Both the position numbers and the translations under genes were made by a program. The notes under the pieces are model-generated. The model saw only the letters and a list, made by a program, of their open reading frames with translations. It made no database searches and was not told where the DNA came from. DNA of 64,000 nucleotides from Hathewaya limosa (GTDB lineage Bacteria > Bacillota > Clostridia > Clostridiales > Clostridiaceae): the NCBI RefSeq assembly GCF_030815255.1, contig NZ_JAUSWN010000005.1, positions 66,065-130,064 on the forward strand. The letters run 5' to 3'. Below are positions 54,163-63,613 of this stretch, in pieces. How positions within the stretch are numbered: position 1 is the stretch's first letter; every line of letters starts with the position of its first letter.

Positions 54163-55041
54163 ATGAAGAAAAAAATTATAATAGGTATTATTGTAGTGTT
54201 AGCTGTTATAGGTATATATAATTTTATACAAATGAAATATACATATAATTATTTTAATGTTGATTTAGATACAGATATAAGATATAAAAAGCAATTAATA
54301 AAAGATGCAGAAAAAGAAAATAAAAAACATAATGAACACAAAAAGAATATAGAATATGTACAAAAAAAACCGGAGAATGTTAACATTCCAATTTTAATGT
54401 ATCATTCTATTTCTAATATTAATCCGATAAACAAGCTTTTAATGCCAGTGGATAAATTCGAAGAACAGATAAAATGGCTTAAAGAAAATGATTTTACTCC
54501 AATGCTTATGAAGGATGTCGTAGGGGCATTTAAAACAGGCAAAGTTCCTAAACGTCCTGTAGCTCTTACTTTTGATGATGGATATTTTGATAATTATACA
54601 GATGCCTATAGGATACTTGAAAAGTATGATATGAAGGGTACCTTCTTTGTAATCACAAATTATGTTAATCAAGATGGCATGTATATGAATTTGAACATGC
54701 TAAAGGAAATGAAGGCTCATGGAATGGATATTCAAAGTCATACATCAGATCATAAAAGATTAAATTGGAGGGGAAGAGAAGCACAAACTAAAGCTATTAA
54801 TGATGCTAAAATATATTTAAAAGAAAAGTTGGGAATAGACAATAAATATTTGTGTTATCCTGTAGGCAGATATACAAAAACAACGTTAGAAGTAACTAAA
54901 TCTGCAGGCATGGAAGCGGCCGTAACTACCAAAAATGGAATTGCTAATATAGACAATGGTATTCTTTCTTTAGATAGAGTAAGAATGGAACCTATGAGTT
55001 TAGATGATTTCAAGAAAATTTTTCAGGAATATTTAAGATAA
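54163..55041 (+). CDS. Membrane-anchored polysaccharide deacetylase (NodB domain)
   Basis: This is a 292-residue protein with RBS GGGAGGAAG. An N-terminal anchor (~4-22) and linker are followed by the CE4/NodB domain: PILMYHSIS, ALTFDDGYFDNYTDAYRIL (D138-D139), KGTFFVITNYV, QSHTSDHKRLNW (H193 and H197) and YLCYPVGRYTKTTLE. The metal triad D-H-H is intact, so it should remove N-acetyl groups outside the cell, like PgaB/IcaB. It ends the operon, before a strong terminator. Confidence 0.93.
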   Translation: MKKKIIIGIIVVLAVIGIYNFIQMKYTYNYFNVDLDTDIRYKKQLIKDAEKENKKHNEHKKNIEYVQKKPENVNIPILMYHSISNINPINKLLMPVDKFEEQIKWLKENDFTPMLMKDVVGAFKTGKVPKRPVALTFDDGYFDNYTDAYRILEKYDMKGTFFVITNYVNQDGMYMNLNMLKEMKAHGMDIQSHTSDHKRLNWRGREAQTKAINDAKIYLKEKLGIDNKYLCYPVGRYTKTTLEVTKSAGMEAAVTTKNGIANIDNGILSLDRVRMEPMSLDDFKKIFQEYLR

Positions 55042-55053
55042 AAATGTTTTAAA

Positions 55054-55099
55054 AATATAAACCGACTATGAAGAGAGTTCTTTATAGTCGGTTTATATT
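55054..55099. terminator. Bidirectional terminator between deacetylase and symporter genes
   Basis: AATATAAACCGACTAT (55054-55069) pairs perfectly with ATAGTCGGTTTATATT (55084-55099), followed by TTTATAT. It serves convergent genes. Confidence 0.9.
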
Positions 55100-55107
55100 T
55101 TTATATA

Positions 55108-56268
55108 TTATTTTTTATTAAAGAAATCAACTATCATGGCAATTGATTGATCTCCTGAAATGTTACAAGCGGTTCCAAAACTATCTTGTGCTACATATAA
55201 GGCTATCATTAAAGCTAGCATGGATTCATTAAATCCTAATATAGACTGTAATACTCCAAGTGCAGCCATAACACATCCACCAGGTACCCCTGGGGCTGCT
55301 ACTAAAGAAACACCAAGCATTGCTATAAAGCCACTAAAAACTGATAAAGTTATAGGCATTCCATTTAATCTCATTACAGCCATTGCACAAAGTGTTAAAG
55401 TAATTGTACTACCAGACATATGAGTAGTAGCACAAAGAGGTATAACAAATTGTCTTATTCCCTTAGAAATACCCATTTTTTCGGAGCATTCTATATTCAC
55501 AGGAATACTTGCTGCAGAAGATTGAGTACCTAATGCTGTTAAATATGCAGTTGTTTGTATTTTCAAGCATTTAAATATATTTTGTTTGCTTATAGTACAA
55601 CCAATAGTAAATTGAAATAATATAATTATCATATGACATATTATAATTATGAAAAATACTTTTCCGAATACTGATAATACAGCTGTAGATTTTCCAGTAT
55701 AAGTCATGTTTGCAAATATACCAAGAATATACAAAGGAAGCAATGGAATAATAACCTTTGATATAACTTTTGAAACAATTTTTTGGAAATCTAGAGCTAT
55801 TTGTTTTAATATATCACTCTTTACAGCAGAAATTCCTAATCCTAATAAAAAAGCAAATATAAGTGCAGTCATAACTCCCATTATAGGTTCCATTTCAATA
55901 TTGAAAAAAGGTTTTAAATCAGCTGCGGCTTTTCCAATAGCGTTTGAAGTAGAAGGAGTTATAATAAACGGTAAAATACTTTTTCCAACGGTATATGCAA
56001 AAAATCCAGAAATTAATGTAAAGATGTAAGCGGTTCCTACGGTAAGACCTAATAATTTACCAGCTCCGTTTCCAAGTTCAGCAATACCAGATACAATAAA
56101 ACCTAAAATAATTACTGGTATAACAAATCCAAGAAAGTTCCCGAAAATTGAACTAATAGTTACAAAGAATCTTACGACCATTACGGGGGTAAACTTACCT
56201 ATTAAAATACCTAATATAATACCTAAGATGATTTTGGGAATTAAACCCAGTTTAAAATCTTTAAACAT
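55108..56268 (-). CDS. Dicarboxylate/amino acid:cation symporter (DAACS family)
   Basis: This is a 386-residue minus-strand protein with RBS TAGGAGG. About eight membrane helices and two re-entrant hairpins are visible. The conserved HP1 serine-rich loop is ALGTQSSAASIPVNI, the NMDGT-like motif is replaced by THMSGSTITLT, and HP2 is VAAPGVPGGCVMAALGV. This matches the SstT/GltP family that takes up serine, threonine, glutamate or dicarboxylates with Na+ or H+. The substrate cannot be read out. Confidence 0.93.
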   Translation of the reverse strand: MFKDFKLGLIPKIILGIILGILIGKFTPVMVVRFFVTISSIFGNFLGFVIPVIILGFIVSGIAELGNGAGKLLGLTVGTAYIFTLISGFFAYTVGKSILPFIITPSTSNAIGKAAADLKPFFNIEMEPIMGVMTALIFAFLLGLGISAVKSDILKQIALDFQKIVSKVISKVIIPLLPLYILGIFANMTYTGKSTAVLSVFGKVFFIIIICHMIIILFQFTIGCTISKQNIFKCLKIQTTAYLTALGTQSSAASIPVNIECSEKMGISKGIRQFVIPLCATTHMSGSTITLTLCAMAVMRLNGMPITLSVFSGFIAMLGVSLVAAPGVPGGCVMAALGVLQSILGFNESMLALMIALYVAQDSFGTACNISGDQSIAMIVDFFNKK

Positions 56269-56404
56269 GTTAGCCTCCTATTTGAAAAAAATATGTCGTA
56301 TTTATTTTAATTATGATTAATTGTAACAAAAAAATAGGAATAAAAAAAGTAAAATATTGAATAATACAAAAAAATACTTAAATAGATTTCAGAAAAAAAT
56401 AAAA

Positions 56405-56444
56405 AAGTAGATTTAAAATAATATTATATATCTTAAATCTACTT
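56405..56444 (-). terminator. Terminator behind the lipoprotein remnant
   Basis: AAGTAGATTTAA (56405-56416) pairs with TTAAATCTACTT (56433-56444). On the minus strand a T-rich tract follows. Confidence 0.7.
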
Positions 56445-56486
56445 AAAATTTAATTAAATTTTATTTTTAAATTTGTAGATTATAGA

Positions 56487-56920
56487 CTATTTTGATTTTT
56501 TAGCTAGATATGTTAAGGAATTAAGAGGATGAGTATCAGATATGTTCCTAAATGCTCCCCACAATTCTATTTCATCTCCAGGTCTATAATTTTTAAGTGA
56601 ATTATAATTATGATTTACAAAAGAAGATAACATTTATTTATCTAAGTTTTGTTTACTTTTAAATGATACTGTCATACATGTGAAATCATTTTTTCCTTTA
56701 ATAGAATAAGTTAATTCTCCTAAAGTTTTATTACATGAATAATGTTTAAGTGTAAAATAAATGAGTTAATACAGGATTTCCTTTAACCAGTTCTATGGGT
56801 TAAATTGATAAATTTGAAGAAGTAAATTTAGAACATTCCCATAGCATAAAAGAAAAAGTTAAAATTATAAATAATAGTTTTTTAAAAATTATTCCCGCTT
56901 TTAGGTATATATTATGATTT
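56487..56920 (-). pseudogene. Decayed small lipoprotein gene
   Basis: On the minus strand the 5' part reads GIIFKKLLFIILTFSFMLWE C, a lipoprotein-like signal. The middle part is NKTLGELTYSIKGKNDFTCM TVSFKSKQNLDK, then a stop. The 3' part, in frame from 56630, is MLSSFVNHNYNSLKNYRPGD EIELWGAFRN. Stops and frameshifts separate them. I do not recognise the family; the C-terminal piece looks like a small beta-barrel (RPGDEIELWG). Confidence 0.55.
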
Positions 56921-57085
56921 TGATAATAAAAATCAATATCAGTATATAATATACTAAAAAATTAGTAATTCTAAGTTTATATATAATGGTAAATTCAAAG
57001 ATGTTGACTTTAAGAAAAGGTTAACTTAAAATAAACATTGCGAACTTTGTTTTAAGCAAAGGGTTGCCTAGAGTTAGGAGGTTAT

Positions 57086-57640
57086 ATGAAGTTAAAAGAA
57101 ATTTGTATTTTAAAAAGTGGGTTCCAAGGAAAGACATCAGAGGGAAATGATTTTTTACAAATAAGACTTAAAGACGTAAATAAAGATGGAATCATTGATT
57201 ATAGTAAACTAGAATCATTTAATTCAGAAAAATTAAGTGAAAAATATTTATTAAGTAAAGATGATATTATTTTAAAAGCTAAAAGTGGAGATAATACAGC
57301 TGCAATAATTTATAAAGAACTAAAAAATACGGTGGCTACATCACATTTTATTATATTAACTGTAAAAGATAAAAATATTCTAGATCCTGGATATTTAGCT
57401 ATGTATCTAAATTCAGAATATGCTCAGCAATATTTAAAAAAACGTGCGGAAGGATCTGTCATACCTATTATTAAAATTAAGGCTTTAGAAGAATTTGATA
57501 TCAAAATTATCGATTTAGAAGAGCAGAAAGAACTTTCAAATATATATAAACTTATGAAAAAAGAAAAAATACTCCTAGAAGATTTAGTTAGAACTAGAGA
57601 AAATCAATTTAAAGTTTATTTAAGAAATATTCTAGACTAA
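57086..57640 (+). CDS. HsdS-like specificity protein with a single target-recognition domain
   Basis: This is a 184-residue protein with RBS TAGGAGGTT. It has one type I specificity unit: KLKEICILKSGFQGKTSEGN, a TRD core with YLLSKDDIILKAKSGDNTAA, ATSHFIILTVKD, YLAMYLNSEYAQQYLKKRAE GSVIPIIKIKALEEFDI, then a coiled-coil spacer (EEQKELSNIYKLMKKEKILL). Normal HsdS proteins have two such units (about 400 residues), so this would work as a dimer. It lies 12 bp before the methylase-like gene. No HsdR nuclease gene is nearby. Confidence 0.85.
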   Translation: MKLKEICILKSGFQGKTSEGNDFLQIRLKDVNKDGIIDYSKLESFNSEKLSEKYLLSKDDIILKAKSGDNTAAIIYKELKNTVATSHFIILTVKDKNILDPGYLAMYLNSEYAQQYLKKRAEGSVIPIIKIKALEEFDIKIIDLEEQKELSNIYKLMKKEKILLEDLVRTRENQFKVYLRNILD

Positions 57641-57652
57641 GGGGAATAACTT

Positions 57653-58999
57653 ATGATTAAACTAAAGCAGAATAGTAAAGATTATCTAAATGGATTTACA
57701 AATTTACTAAGTGGTTATTTTGATTTAGAAGAGTGCCAAAAAATAATTTTAGAATTTACCTTTCTAAACTTACTTAGTGAGGCACTATATAGTAAAGATA
57801 AATTTATTTATAAAGAAATTAAAGGAAATATAGATTTTAATTTGGAGAATGGAGATACGAAAGAGTTTTTCAATAAGTTACATATATTTATAAATGAAAA
57901 TGCTTGCTTGAAAAATATTATAAATCATATATTTAAATTAGAAAAGTTAGAAAATAAAAATTTAATTAAGAAGATTATTACATATCTAAATGAATTTTAT
58001 ACAGATGGAGTGAGAGGACAAGTCTTTAAAAAGTGTATAGACACTGTATTTAAAACAACTAAAATAGAAAATATAACTTCGCCTAATATAAGTAAATTAA
58101 TTAGAATTTTATTAAGAAATTTTGAATTTAAGTCATTATATGACCCTACTATAGGAAATGGAAACTTAATAACAGAAATAGCCATTAAAAGACAAGATAT
58201 AAAGTTATATGGACAAGATATAAATGAAAATGTGATAAATATATGTAAAATGTTATTAATAATAAGTGGAAGAATTCAAGATATCAAAAATATACATATA
58301 GGCAATAGTATTACTAATCCTAAACATATCATAGAGGGCAGGTTACAAAAATTTGATTGCATAGTTTCAGAACCTCCTTTTTTTATTAAAGATTGGGGAT
58401 ATAATGAGGTAATAAGTGATAAATATAATCGATTTTATAGAGGATTACCATCCAAGTCTTTAGGAGATTATGCTTTTATAACTCATATTGTAGAATCTTT
58501 AGATGAGAAAGGAATGGCTGTTGTAGTAGAACCAAGTGGTGTATTATTTAGAAAAGGTTCAGAGGGTAAGATTAGAGAGGCCTTAATAGAAGAAAATCTT
58601 ATTGATTGTATAATAGCATTGCCCAATAATATGATGTACGGTACTACGGTATCAACTAATATATTAATTTTTAAAAAGAATAGAAAAAGAGAAGAAATAT
58701 TATTTATAGATGTAATAAATAATGTAGAATCATCAAAAGTTTTAACCGTATTACAAGATTCTATGATAGAAAAAATAGTTACAACCTATGAAAATTATGT
58801 TGAACAAATAGGATTTTCTAAAGTAGTAAGTAGAAGAGAATTAATGTTGAATAACAATAATTTAAGTGTTCAAAGGTATGTAGAAAGTTTGGGAGAACGT
58901 GAAGAACTAAATATAGAAATAATTAATAAAAAAATGACAAGCTTACAAAAAAATATTAAAGAAGTTCAAAAACAATTAGACAGTTATTTGATCAATTAA
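57653..58999 (+). CDS. HsdM-like N6-adenine methylase with altered catalytic motif
   Basis: This is a 448-residue protein with the type I HsdM layout: a helical N-terminal domain (~1-150), SAM motif I YDPTIGNGNLITEIA (D164), YGQDINENVINICKMLLI, then DCIVSEPPFFIKDWG at 236-250. Other HsdM motifs are GDYAFITHIVESLDEKGMAV VVEPSGVLFRKGSEGKIREA and LPNNMMYGTTVSTNILIFKK. The catalytic motif IV should read NPPF/NPPY; here it is SEPPF, with Glu (E240) in place of the Asn. That makes DNA methylation doubtful. With no HsdR, the HsdS-HsdM pair may bind DNA for another purpose. Confidence 0.85.
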   Translation: MIKLKQNSKDYLNGFTNLLSGYFDLEECQKIILEFTFLNLLSEALYSKDKFIYKEIKGNIDFNLENGDTKEFFNKLHIFINENACLKNIINHIFKLEKLENKNLIKKIITYLNEFYTDGVRGQVFKKCIDTVFKTTKIENITSPNISKLIRILLRNFEFKSLYDPTIGNGNLITEIAIKRQDIKLYGQDINENVINICKMLLIISGRIQDIKNIHIGNSITNPKHIIEGRLQKFDCIVSEPPFFIKDWGYNEVISDKYNRFYRGLPSKSLGDYAFITHIVESLDEKGMAVVVEPSGVLFRKGSEGKIREALIEENLIDCIIALPNNMMYGTTVSTNILIFKKNRKREEILFIDVINNVESSKVLTVLQDSMIEKIVTTYENYVEQIGFSKVVSRRELMLNNNNLSVQRYVESLGEREELNIEIINKKMTSLQKNIKEVQKQLDSYLIN

Positions 59000-59017
59000 T
59001 AAAATTAATTAATTTTA

Positions 59018-59047
59018 AAAGGATTCTATTATATGGAATCTTTTTTT
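59018..59047 (+). terminator. Terminator of the HsdS/HsdM-like operon
   Basis: GATTC (59022-59026) pairs with GAATC (59036-59040) with extra A-T and G-U pairs outside, followed by TTTTTTT. Confidence 0.75.
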
Positions 59048-59186
59048 ATGAAAAGTTTAGTATACAATATATTTTTAAGTTTTTAACTTTATGAAAAATG
59101 TGGTATAAAAATTTTATATGAATATATTATATATTGATTAAGTTTTATGAAATTTGATTAATAAGTATATTCAAGAGGTGAGTTAA

Positions 59187-61184
59187 ATGGCAAAGATAAA
59201 ATCTTTAAAAAAAAGATTAACAACTCTTATGATGATGTTAACTATAATACCACTTGTTCTGAGTAATTTATTGCAACTTAATAGTTTTAAAAAATTTAGT
59301 ATATCCCATATAAAAGAACAACAAAAAGAGTTAGTAGATATAAAATCTCAAAATATAGATGAATGGCTAGAGGAAAAGATTAATACTTTAAATCTTATTT
59401 ATGAGAATAATCCTATTTTCGCTAGTAATGATAAAAATAAAATTATAAAAAGATTAAATGAGATTAAAAATTTCTATACGGATGTAAAGGCATTTGGATA
59501 TGTAGATAAAGAGGGGAATTTAAAAGATACTAATGAAGCTGAAATAAATATTTCTGAACAGGAACATTTTAATGAAGCTAAAAAAAGTAATAACATAGTA
59601 TTAAGTGATATTTTTGTTGATAAGATTGACAATAAAAAAATAGTAGCTTTGGATAGACCAATCTTAGATAAGCAAGGTAATTTTAATGGTATTATACAAA
59701 TTACTGTTGATGTTTCCTTTATAGAAAATTTAATTAATAAAATAAAAATAGAGGATAATGGATACAGTTATTTAGTTAGTAAAAATGGCCAGTTTTTAAT
59801 TAATAAAGATAATCAATTAATTGGGAAAAATTTAAAAGAAGTAGATAAAAATGCTTATGATATTTTAAATAAATCTATCAATGATAAAGGAGAGAATTTT
59901 TTAGCATATAAAAGTTCTAAGAATAAGGAAAGATATTTAACGGCATATAAAGAACTTAAAAATGTAAGATGGATATTGGTTACGTTGGCACCTTCAAAAG
60001 AAGTTTTTAGAGAACTAATTGATGCAACAGTAGAGGCCGTTGTAATTATAGTAGTTACTGTAGTTATAATAACAATTATAGGTGCACTATTATTCAAAAA
60101 ACTAATTAAGGTCTTAGATAATACTGAAAACTTGATAAGTGATACTAGTAATTTTAATTTGGTCAATAATAAAATGTTTGATAAGTATTTAGAGAGAAAG
60201 GACGAAATTGGTAACATTTTTCAGCAATTGGGGAATATGAGAAAATCATTAAAGGTTATAGTTGAACATATTAAAGATGATGCTACAAATATAAATTTAA
60301 ATACTAATAACCTTTCAAGGGTCATGAATGAAACATCTATAGCTCTAGATGACATATCTAAAGCATCTGATAATATAGCTTATTCATCTACAGATTTAGC
60401 AAAGTCTGTTACAGATGGTGTAGACAAATTAAATAATTTAGCCAGTGAAATACATGATGCAAATGAATTAAGCTTTAAAGTTAAAGAATATATGGAAGAG
60501 ACGGAAGATAAAAATAAAAAGGGAATAGAATATATACAAAGCTTAGAGAAATCTGTTAATTCCAGCGATAAAAGTGTTAAGAAGTTGTTTGATGAAGTGC
60601 AAAATCTACAAAAAAAATCAGAGAATATAAATGTAATTACAGATACTATTAAAGGGGTTACTGAGCAAATCAATCTATTATCTTTAAATGCAGCTATAGA
60701 AGCTGCTAGGGCTGGAGAAAATGGAAAGGGATTTGCCGTAGTAGCGGAGGAGATAAGAAAATTAGCCTATGAAACAAATACATCTACAGAAAAAATTGAA
60801 AAAGTAGTTAAAGAAATGGAACAAGCTGTTTTATTGATAAGAAAAGAAATAGATATTTCAGGTAAAAATATGGAAGAGATGAATAGTGCTTCAATAGATA
60901 CTAAAAATATATTTGAACTTATAAGTGATAATGTAAATGATACTACGGAACAAATAAATCAACTGATGAGTAAAATTTCAAATATTGATTCTAATAAAAA
61001 TGAGGTCTTGAATTATATGGAAAATATAAGCGCTATTTCAGAAGAATCAGCTTCAACAACAGAGGAAGTATCTGCTTCGGTTCAACAACAAACATCCAAT
61101 ATGGATGAGGTTGTTAGGAATACAAAAGATCTAGAAAATATTACGATAAATTTACAAAGTTTAATTTCAAAATTTAAACTATAG
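59187..61184 (+). CDS. Methyl-accepting chemotaxis protein, double-Cache sensor
   Basis: This is a 665-residue protein with RBS AGAGGTGAG. Membrane helices lie at ~10-30 and ~283-307. Between them is a dCache_1 sensor: FKAFGYVDKEGNLKDTNEAE, QEHFNEAKKSNNIVLSDIF, NGYSYLVSKNGQFLINKD and AYKELKNVRWILVTLAP. A HAMP-like region and a signalling domain with EQINLLSLNAAIEAARAGEN GKGFAVVAEEIRKLA follow. dCache_1 receptors often bind amino acids or other small metabolites. Monocistronic, with its own terminator. Confidence 0.95.
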   Translation: MAKIKSLKKRLTTLMMMLTIIPLVLSNLLQLNSFKKFSISHIKEQQKELVDIKSQNIDEWLEEKINTLNLIYENNPIFASNDKNKIIKRLNEIKNFYTDVKAFGYVDKEGNLKDTNEAEINISEQEHFNEAKKSNNIVLSDIFVDKIDNKKIVALDRPILDKQGNFNGIIQITVDVSFIENLINKIKIEDNGYSYLVSKNGQFLINKDNQLIGKNLKEVDKNAYDILNKSINDKGENFLAYKSSKNKERYLTAYKELKNVRWILVTLAPSKEVFRELIDATVEAVVIIVVTVVIITIIGALLFKKLIKVLDNTENLISDTSNFNLVNNKMFDKYLERKDEIGNIFQQLGNMRKSLKVIVEHIKDDATNINLNTNNLSRVMNETSIALDDISKASDNIAYSSTDLAKSVTDGVDKLNNLASEIHDANELSFKVKEYMEETEDKNKKGIEYIQSLEKSVNSSDKSVKKLFDEVQNLQKKSENINVITDTIKGVTEQINLLSLNAAIEAARAGENGKGFAVVAEEIRKLAYETNTSTEKIEKVVKEMEQAVLLIRKEIDISGKNMEEMNSASIDTKNIFELISDNVNDTTEQINQLMSKISNIDSNKNEVLNYMENISAISEESASTTEEVSASVQQQTSNMDEVVRNTKDLENITINLQSLISKFKL

Positions 61185-61199
61185 TAGCTTAAAATAAGT

Positions 61200-61241
61200 C
61201 TAAAAGGTTATCTTACAATAAGATGTGGGATAACCTTTTAG
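61200..61241 (+). terminator. Terminator of the dCache chemoreceptor gene
   Basis: CTAAAAGGTTATC (61200-61212) pairs perfectly with GATAACCTTTTAG (61229-61241), followed by TTTTTATTT. Confidence 0.88.
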
Positions 61242-61315
61242 TTTTTATTTTATTAAGAATAACTTTACTAATACACTATTTTAGGAAAAATTTCATAATA
61301 TAGTAAGAATAAAAT

Positions 61316-61360
61316 GTTGACACAGCAACAAAATAAAAGTATAATTGTTGCTATGTCAAC
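61316..61360. promoter_or_regulatory. Promoter embedded in a 45-bp palindrome before the FUSC/MarR operon
   Basis: TTGACA (61317-61322), 17 bp, TATAAT (61340-61345) is a consensus promoter. It lies inside the inverted repeat GTTGACACAGCAACAA (61316-61331) and TTGTTGCTATGTCAAC (61345-61360), with one mismatch in 16. The MarR protein encoded in the same operon is the obvious candidate to bind it. Confidence 0.75.
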
Positions 61361-61385
61361 GAAACGTAGTAAGGAGATGAAAAGA

Positions 61386-63038
61386 GTGAAAAAGACAATA
61401 ATATCTAACACAATAACATTTATCCTAATAACGTTATTTGTAAGTTTATTTAGTAAAGTATTTGGAAATGAAAATTCTATTGTAGGAGTATGCACAGTAA
61501 TTATCGGTTTATGTATAGTTGAAAAAGATTTAACTCAAAATCCCTTAAGAAGATTTTTTTGGATTTTAATTTTAAATATTATATTGGGTATTGGTTCGTA
61601 TGTTGTTATGCAAAATGCATTTATAGGAATAATAATAAACTTTATATTAATATTTGGTATAGTATACAATACAGTAGATATTTATAAAAAACCATTATAT
61701 TATCCTTTTATATTATCTTATTTGTTTATGATGTTAACTTCACCAGCTACATTACAAGGTTTACCTAAAAGATTGATATCACTTTCAGTAGGTTCTATAT
61801 TTGTAATATTACTCCAATTATTGTTTAATGGGAAAAAATTCGAAAAGACCCTTACAGAAAAAAGAAAATTAATAATTGAGGGCTTGGTTAGTCAGATAGA
61901 AAGTAGTGTAAATGGAAAATATGATGAGCATAAAGAAAAGCAGTTAAGACAAGATATAAACACACTTATTAAATGTATTTATGATAAAAGAGAAAAAAAT
62001 AAGATTTTATCAGATAATAGTAAAATAAATTTAAATATAATATTATCTTTAGAGAAATTAGCTATACTTGTAGAAGTAATTGTAAAGCATAAAAAAATTG
62101 ATAAATATAAGGGTTTACTTAGTGTCACTAAGCAATCATTAGAAAGATTAAATAAAAGTTTAAATGGAAAAGAAATAGTAAAATATGAAACATTAGATGT
62201 AGAATATTATGAGAATGATGATATATCAAAACAACTTATACAAATATTTAAATCAATTAAAATTAATGTTGAAGATTTAAGTTGTTCTAAGGAAAAAATA
62301 AATAAAGATAGTGATTTATTAATAAAAAATATAATAAAAAAAGTAAATATACATTCATTTAGTTTTAAATTTTCTCTTAAACTTTCAATTACATTAAGTA
62401 TAGGAATTTTTTTAACAACTATATTTAAATTACCTTATGGAAAATGGTTAACCTTTACAATTTTAGCATTAATACAACCATACTATGAAAAATGTACTAA
62501 GAAAGTAAAAGAAAGAATAGTTGGGACTGCAATTGGAGTAGTAGTATTTGCTATGTTGTTTACTATATTTAAAGACAATACAGCAAGAATAATAATTGTA
62601 TTACTAACTAGTTATATAAATATGTATGTAAAGAGATATGATTATCAAATGATATTTATAACAATACAAGGTATAGGGGGAGCCGTTACTGCAGGCGCAC
62701 ATATGGGGGTAGCGTTAGATAGATTAGTGTTTGTAATGTTGGGAGTTATAATCTCAATTATAGTTAATAGATTTATTTTTAAGTATGAAGTTGAAGATTC
62801 CATGGAAGAACTTTATAATATATATGAACAATGTGCATTTAAAATTTCTAATATGATTGAACAAGAGAATAAGGGATATAATGATGTATATAATCTTTTA
62901 TTAGAAATAAAATTAATAGAAAATGTATTAATAGAGAATAGTATTGAGAAAAATTTAGATTTATATAAAAAAATATCTAGTATAAGAAATAAAGTTTTGT
63001 TTAATATAGATAATTGTTTTAAATCCGTTAAGGTATAA
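61386..63038 (+). CDS. FUSC-family aromatic acid exporter
   Basis: I start this at GTG 61386, nine bases after AAGGAG; the in-frame ATG at 61314 lies within the promoter. The 550-residue protein has a first block of about five membrane helices (residues ~5-150), a cytoplasmic helical domain (~155-330), then a second block (KFSLKLSITLSIGIFLTTIF, AMLFTIFKDNTARIIIVLLT) and a cytoplasmic tail. This is the duplicated layout of FUSC/AaeB-type exporters of aromatic acids. Co-expression with a MarR regulator, a family that often senses phenolics, agrees with that role. Confidence 0.85.
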   Translation: MKKTIISNTITFILITLFVSLFSKVFGNENSIVGVCTVIIGLCIVEKDLTQNPLRRFFWILILNIILGIGSYVVMQNAFIGIIINFILIFGIVYNTVDIYKKPLYYPFILSYLFMMLTSPATLQGLPKRLISLSVGSIFVILLQLLFNGKKFEKTLTEKRKLIIEGLVSQIESSVNGKYDEHKEKQLRQDINTLIKCIYDKREKNKILSDNSKINLNIILSLEKLAILVEVIVKHKKIDKYKGLLSVTKQSLERLNKSLNGKEIVKYETLDVEYYENDDISKQLIQIFKSIKINVEDLSCSKEKINKDSDLLIKNIIKKVNIHSFSFKFSLKLSITLSIGIFLTTIFKLPYGKWLTFTILALIQPYYEKCTKKVKERIVGTAIGVVVFAMLFTIFKDNTARIIIVLLTSYINMYVKRYDYQMIFITIQGIGGAVTAGAHMGVALDRLVFVMLGVIISIIVNRFIFKYEVEDSMEELYNIYEQCAFKISNMIEQENKGYNDVYNLLLEIKLIENVLIENSIEKNLDLYKKISSIRNKVLFNIDNCFKSVKV

Positions 63039-63060
63039 ATAAAATGTTGGAGTTGGAGAT

Positions 63061-63537
63061 ATGGAGAGATGTAATACCGAATCAATAGGTAGATATATAA
63101 ATCATTTTTTTAGGGTAGGAGTAAGTTATTTAGGAAAAGAATATAAAAAACTAAATATTGGTGCAGGGCAGTATCAATTTCTATTACAATTATATTTAAA
63201 AAATGGATTAAGTCATGATGAACTTACAGAAAAGATGAGTGTAGATAAAGCTACTACTACACGTGCAATAGCAAAATTAGAACAAGAGGGATATGTGAGA
63301 AAGGTCCTAAATGAACAAGATAAAAGAAAATATCATATTTTTTTAACTGATTATGCTATAGAGAAAAAAGATGAAGTTATTAGTATCTCGAAAAAGTGGG
63401 AAGATAGATTGACCGGGGCACTAAACAAAGAAGAACAAGAGCAGCTATTAGAATTATTTAGAAAAATTACTACAAATAATTTTGATATAAGATTCGATGA
63501 TGAAGAATTAATATGTGATGTGGAAAAGTTTAAGTAA
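63061..63537 (+). CDS. MarR-family regulator of the exporter operon
   Basis: This 158-residue protein starts at ATG 63061, after GTTGGAGTTGGAG and 22 bp after the exporter stop. The winged HTH is LSHDELTEKMSVDKATTTRA IAKLEQEGYVRKVLNEQDKR K, with the MarR D-R wing. The dimerisation helices at both ends are intact. It probably represses the operon through the palindrome at 61316-61360 and releases it on binding a phenolic or similar ligand. A terminator follows. Confidence 0.92.
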   Translation: MERCNTESIGRYINHFFRVGVSYLGKEYKKLNIGAGQYQFLLQLYLKNGLSHDELTEKMSVDKATTTRAIAKLEQEGYVRKVLNEQDKRKYHIFLTDYAIEKKDEVISISKKWEDRLTGALNKEEQEQLLELFRKITTNNFDIRFDDEELICDVEKFK

Positions 63538-63575
63538 TAATAAAAATGTTGAATTACAATAATATATAAAATTCT

Positions 63576-63610
63576 AAAAAGACTATCTTAAATTATGAGA
63601 TAGTCTTTTT
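63576..63610 (+). terminator. Terminator of the exporter operon
   Basis: AAAAAGACTATCT (63576-63588) pairs perfectly with AGATAGTCTTTTT (63598-63610). A group II intron begins four bases after it. Confidence 0.9.
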
Positions 63611-63613
63611 TAT

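Noticed and set aside
61314..61385. Upstream extension of the FUSC exporter to ATG 61314
   Set aside because: This start lies within a consensus TTGACA-17-TATAAT promoter; GTG 61386 has a well-spaced AAGGAG.
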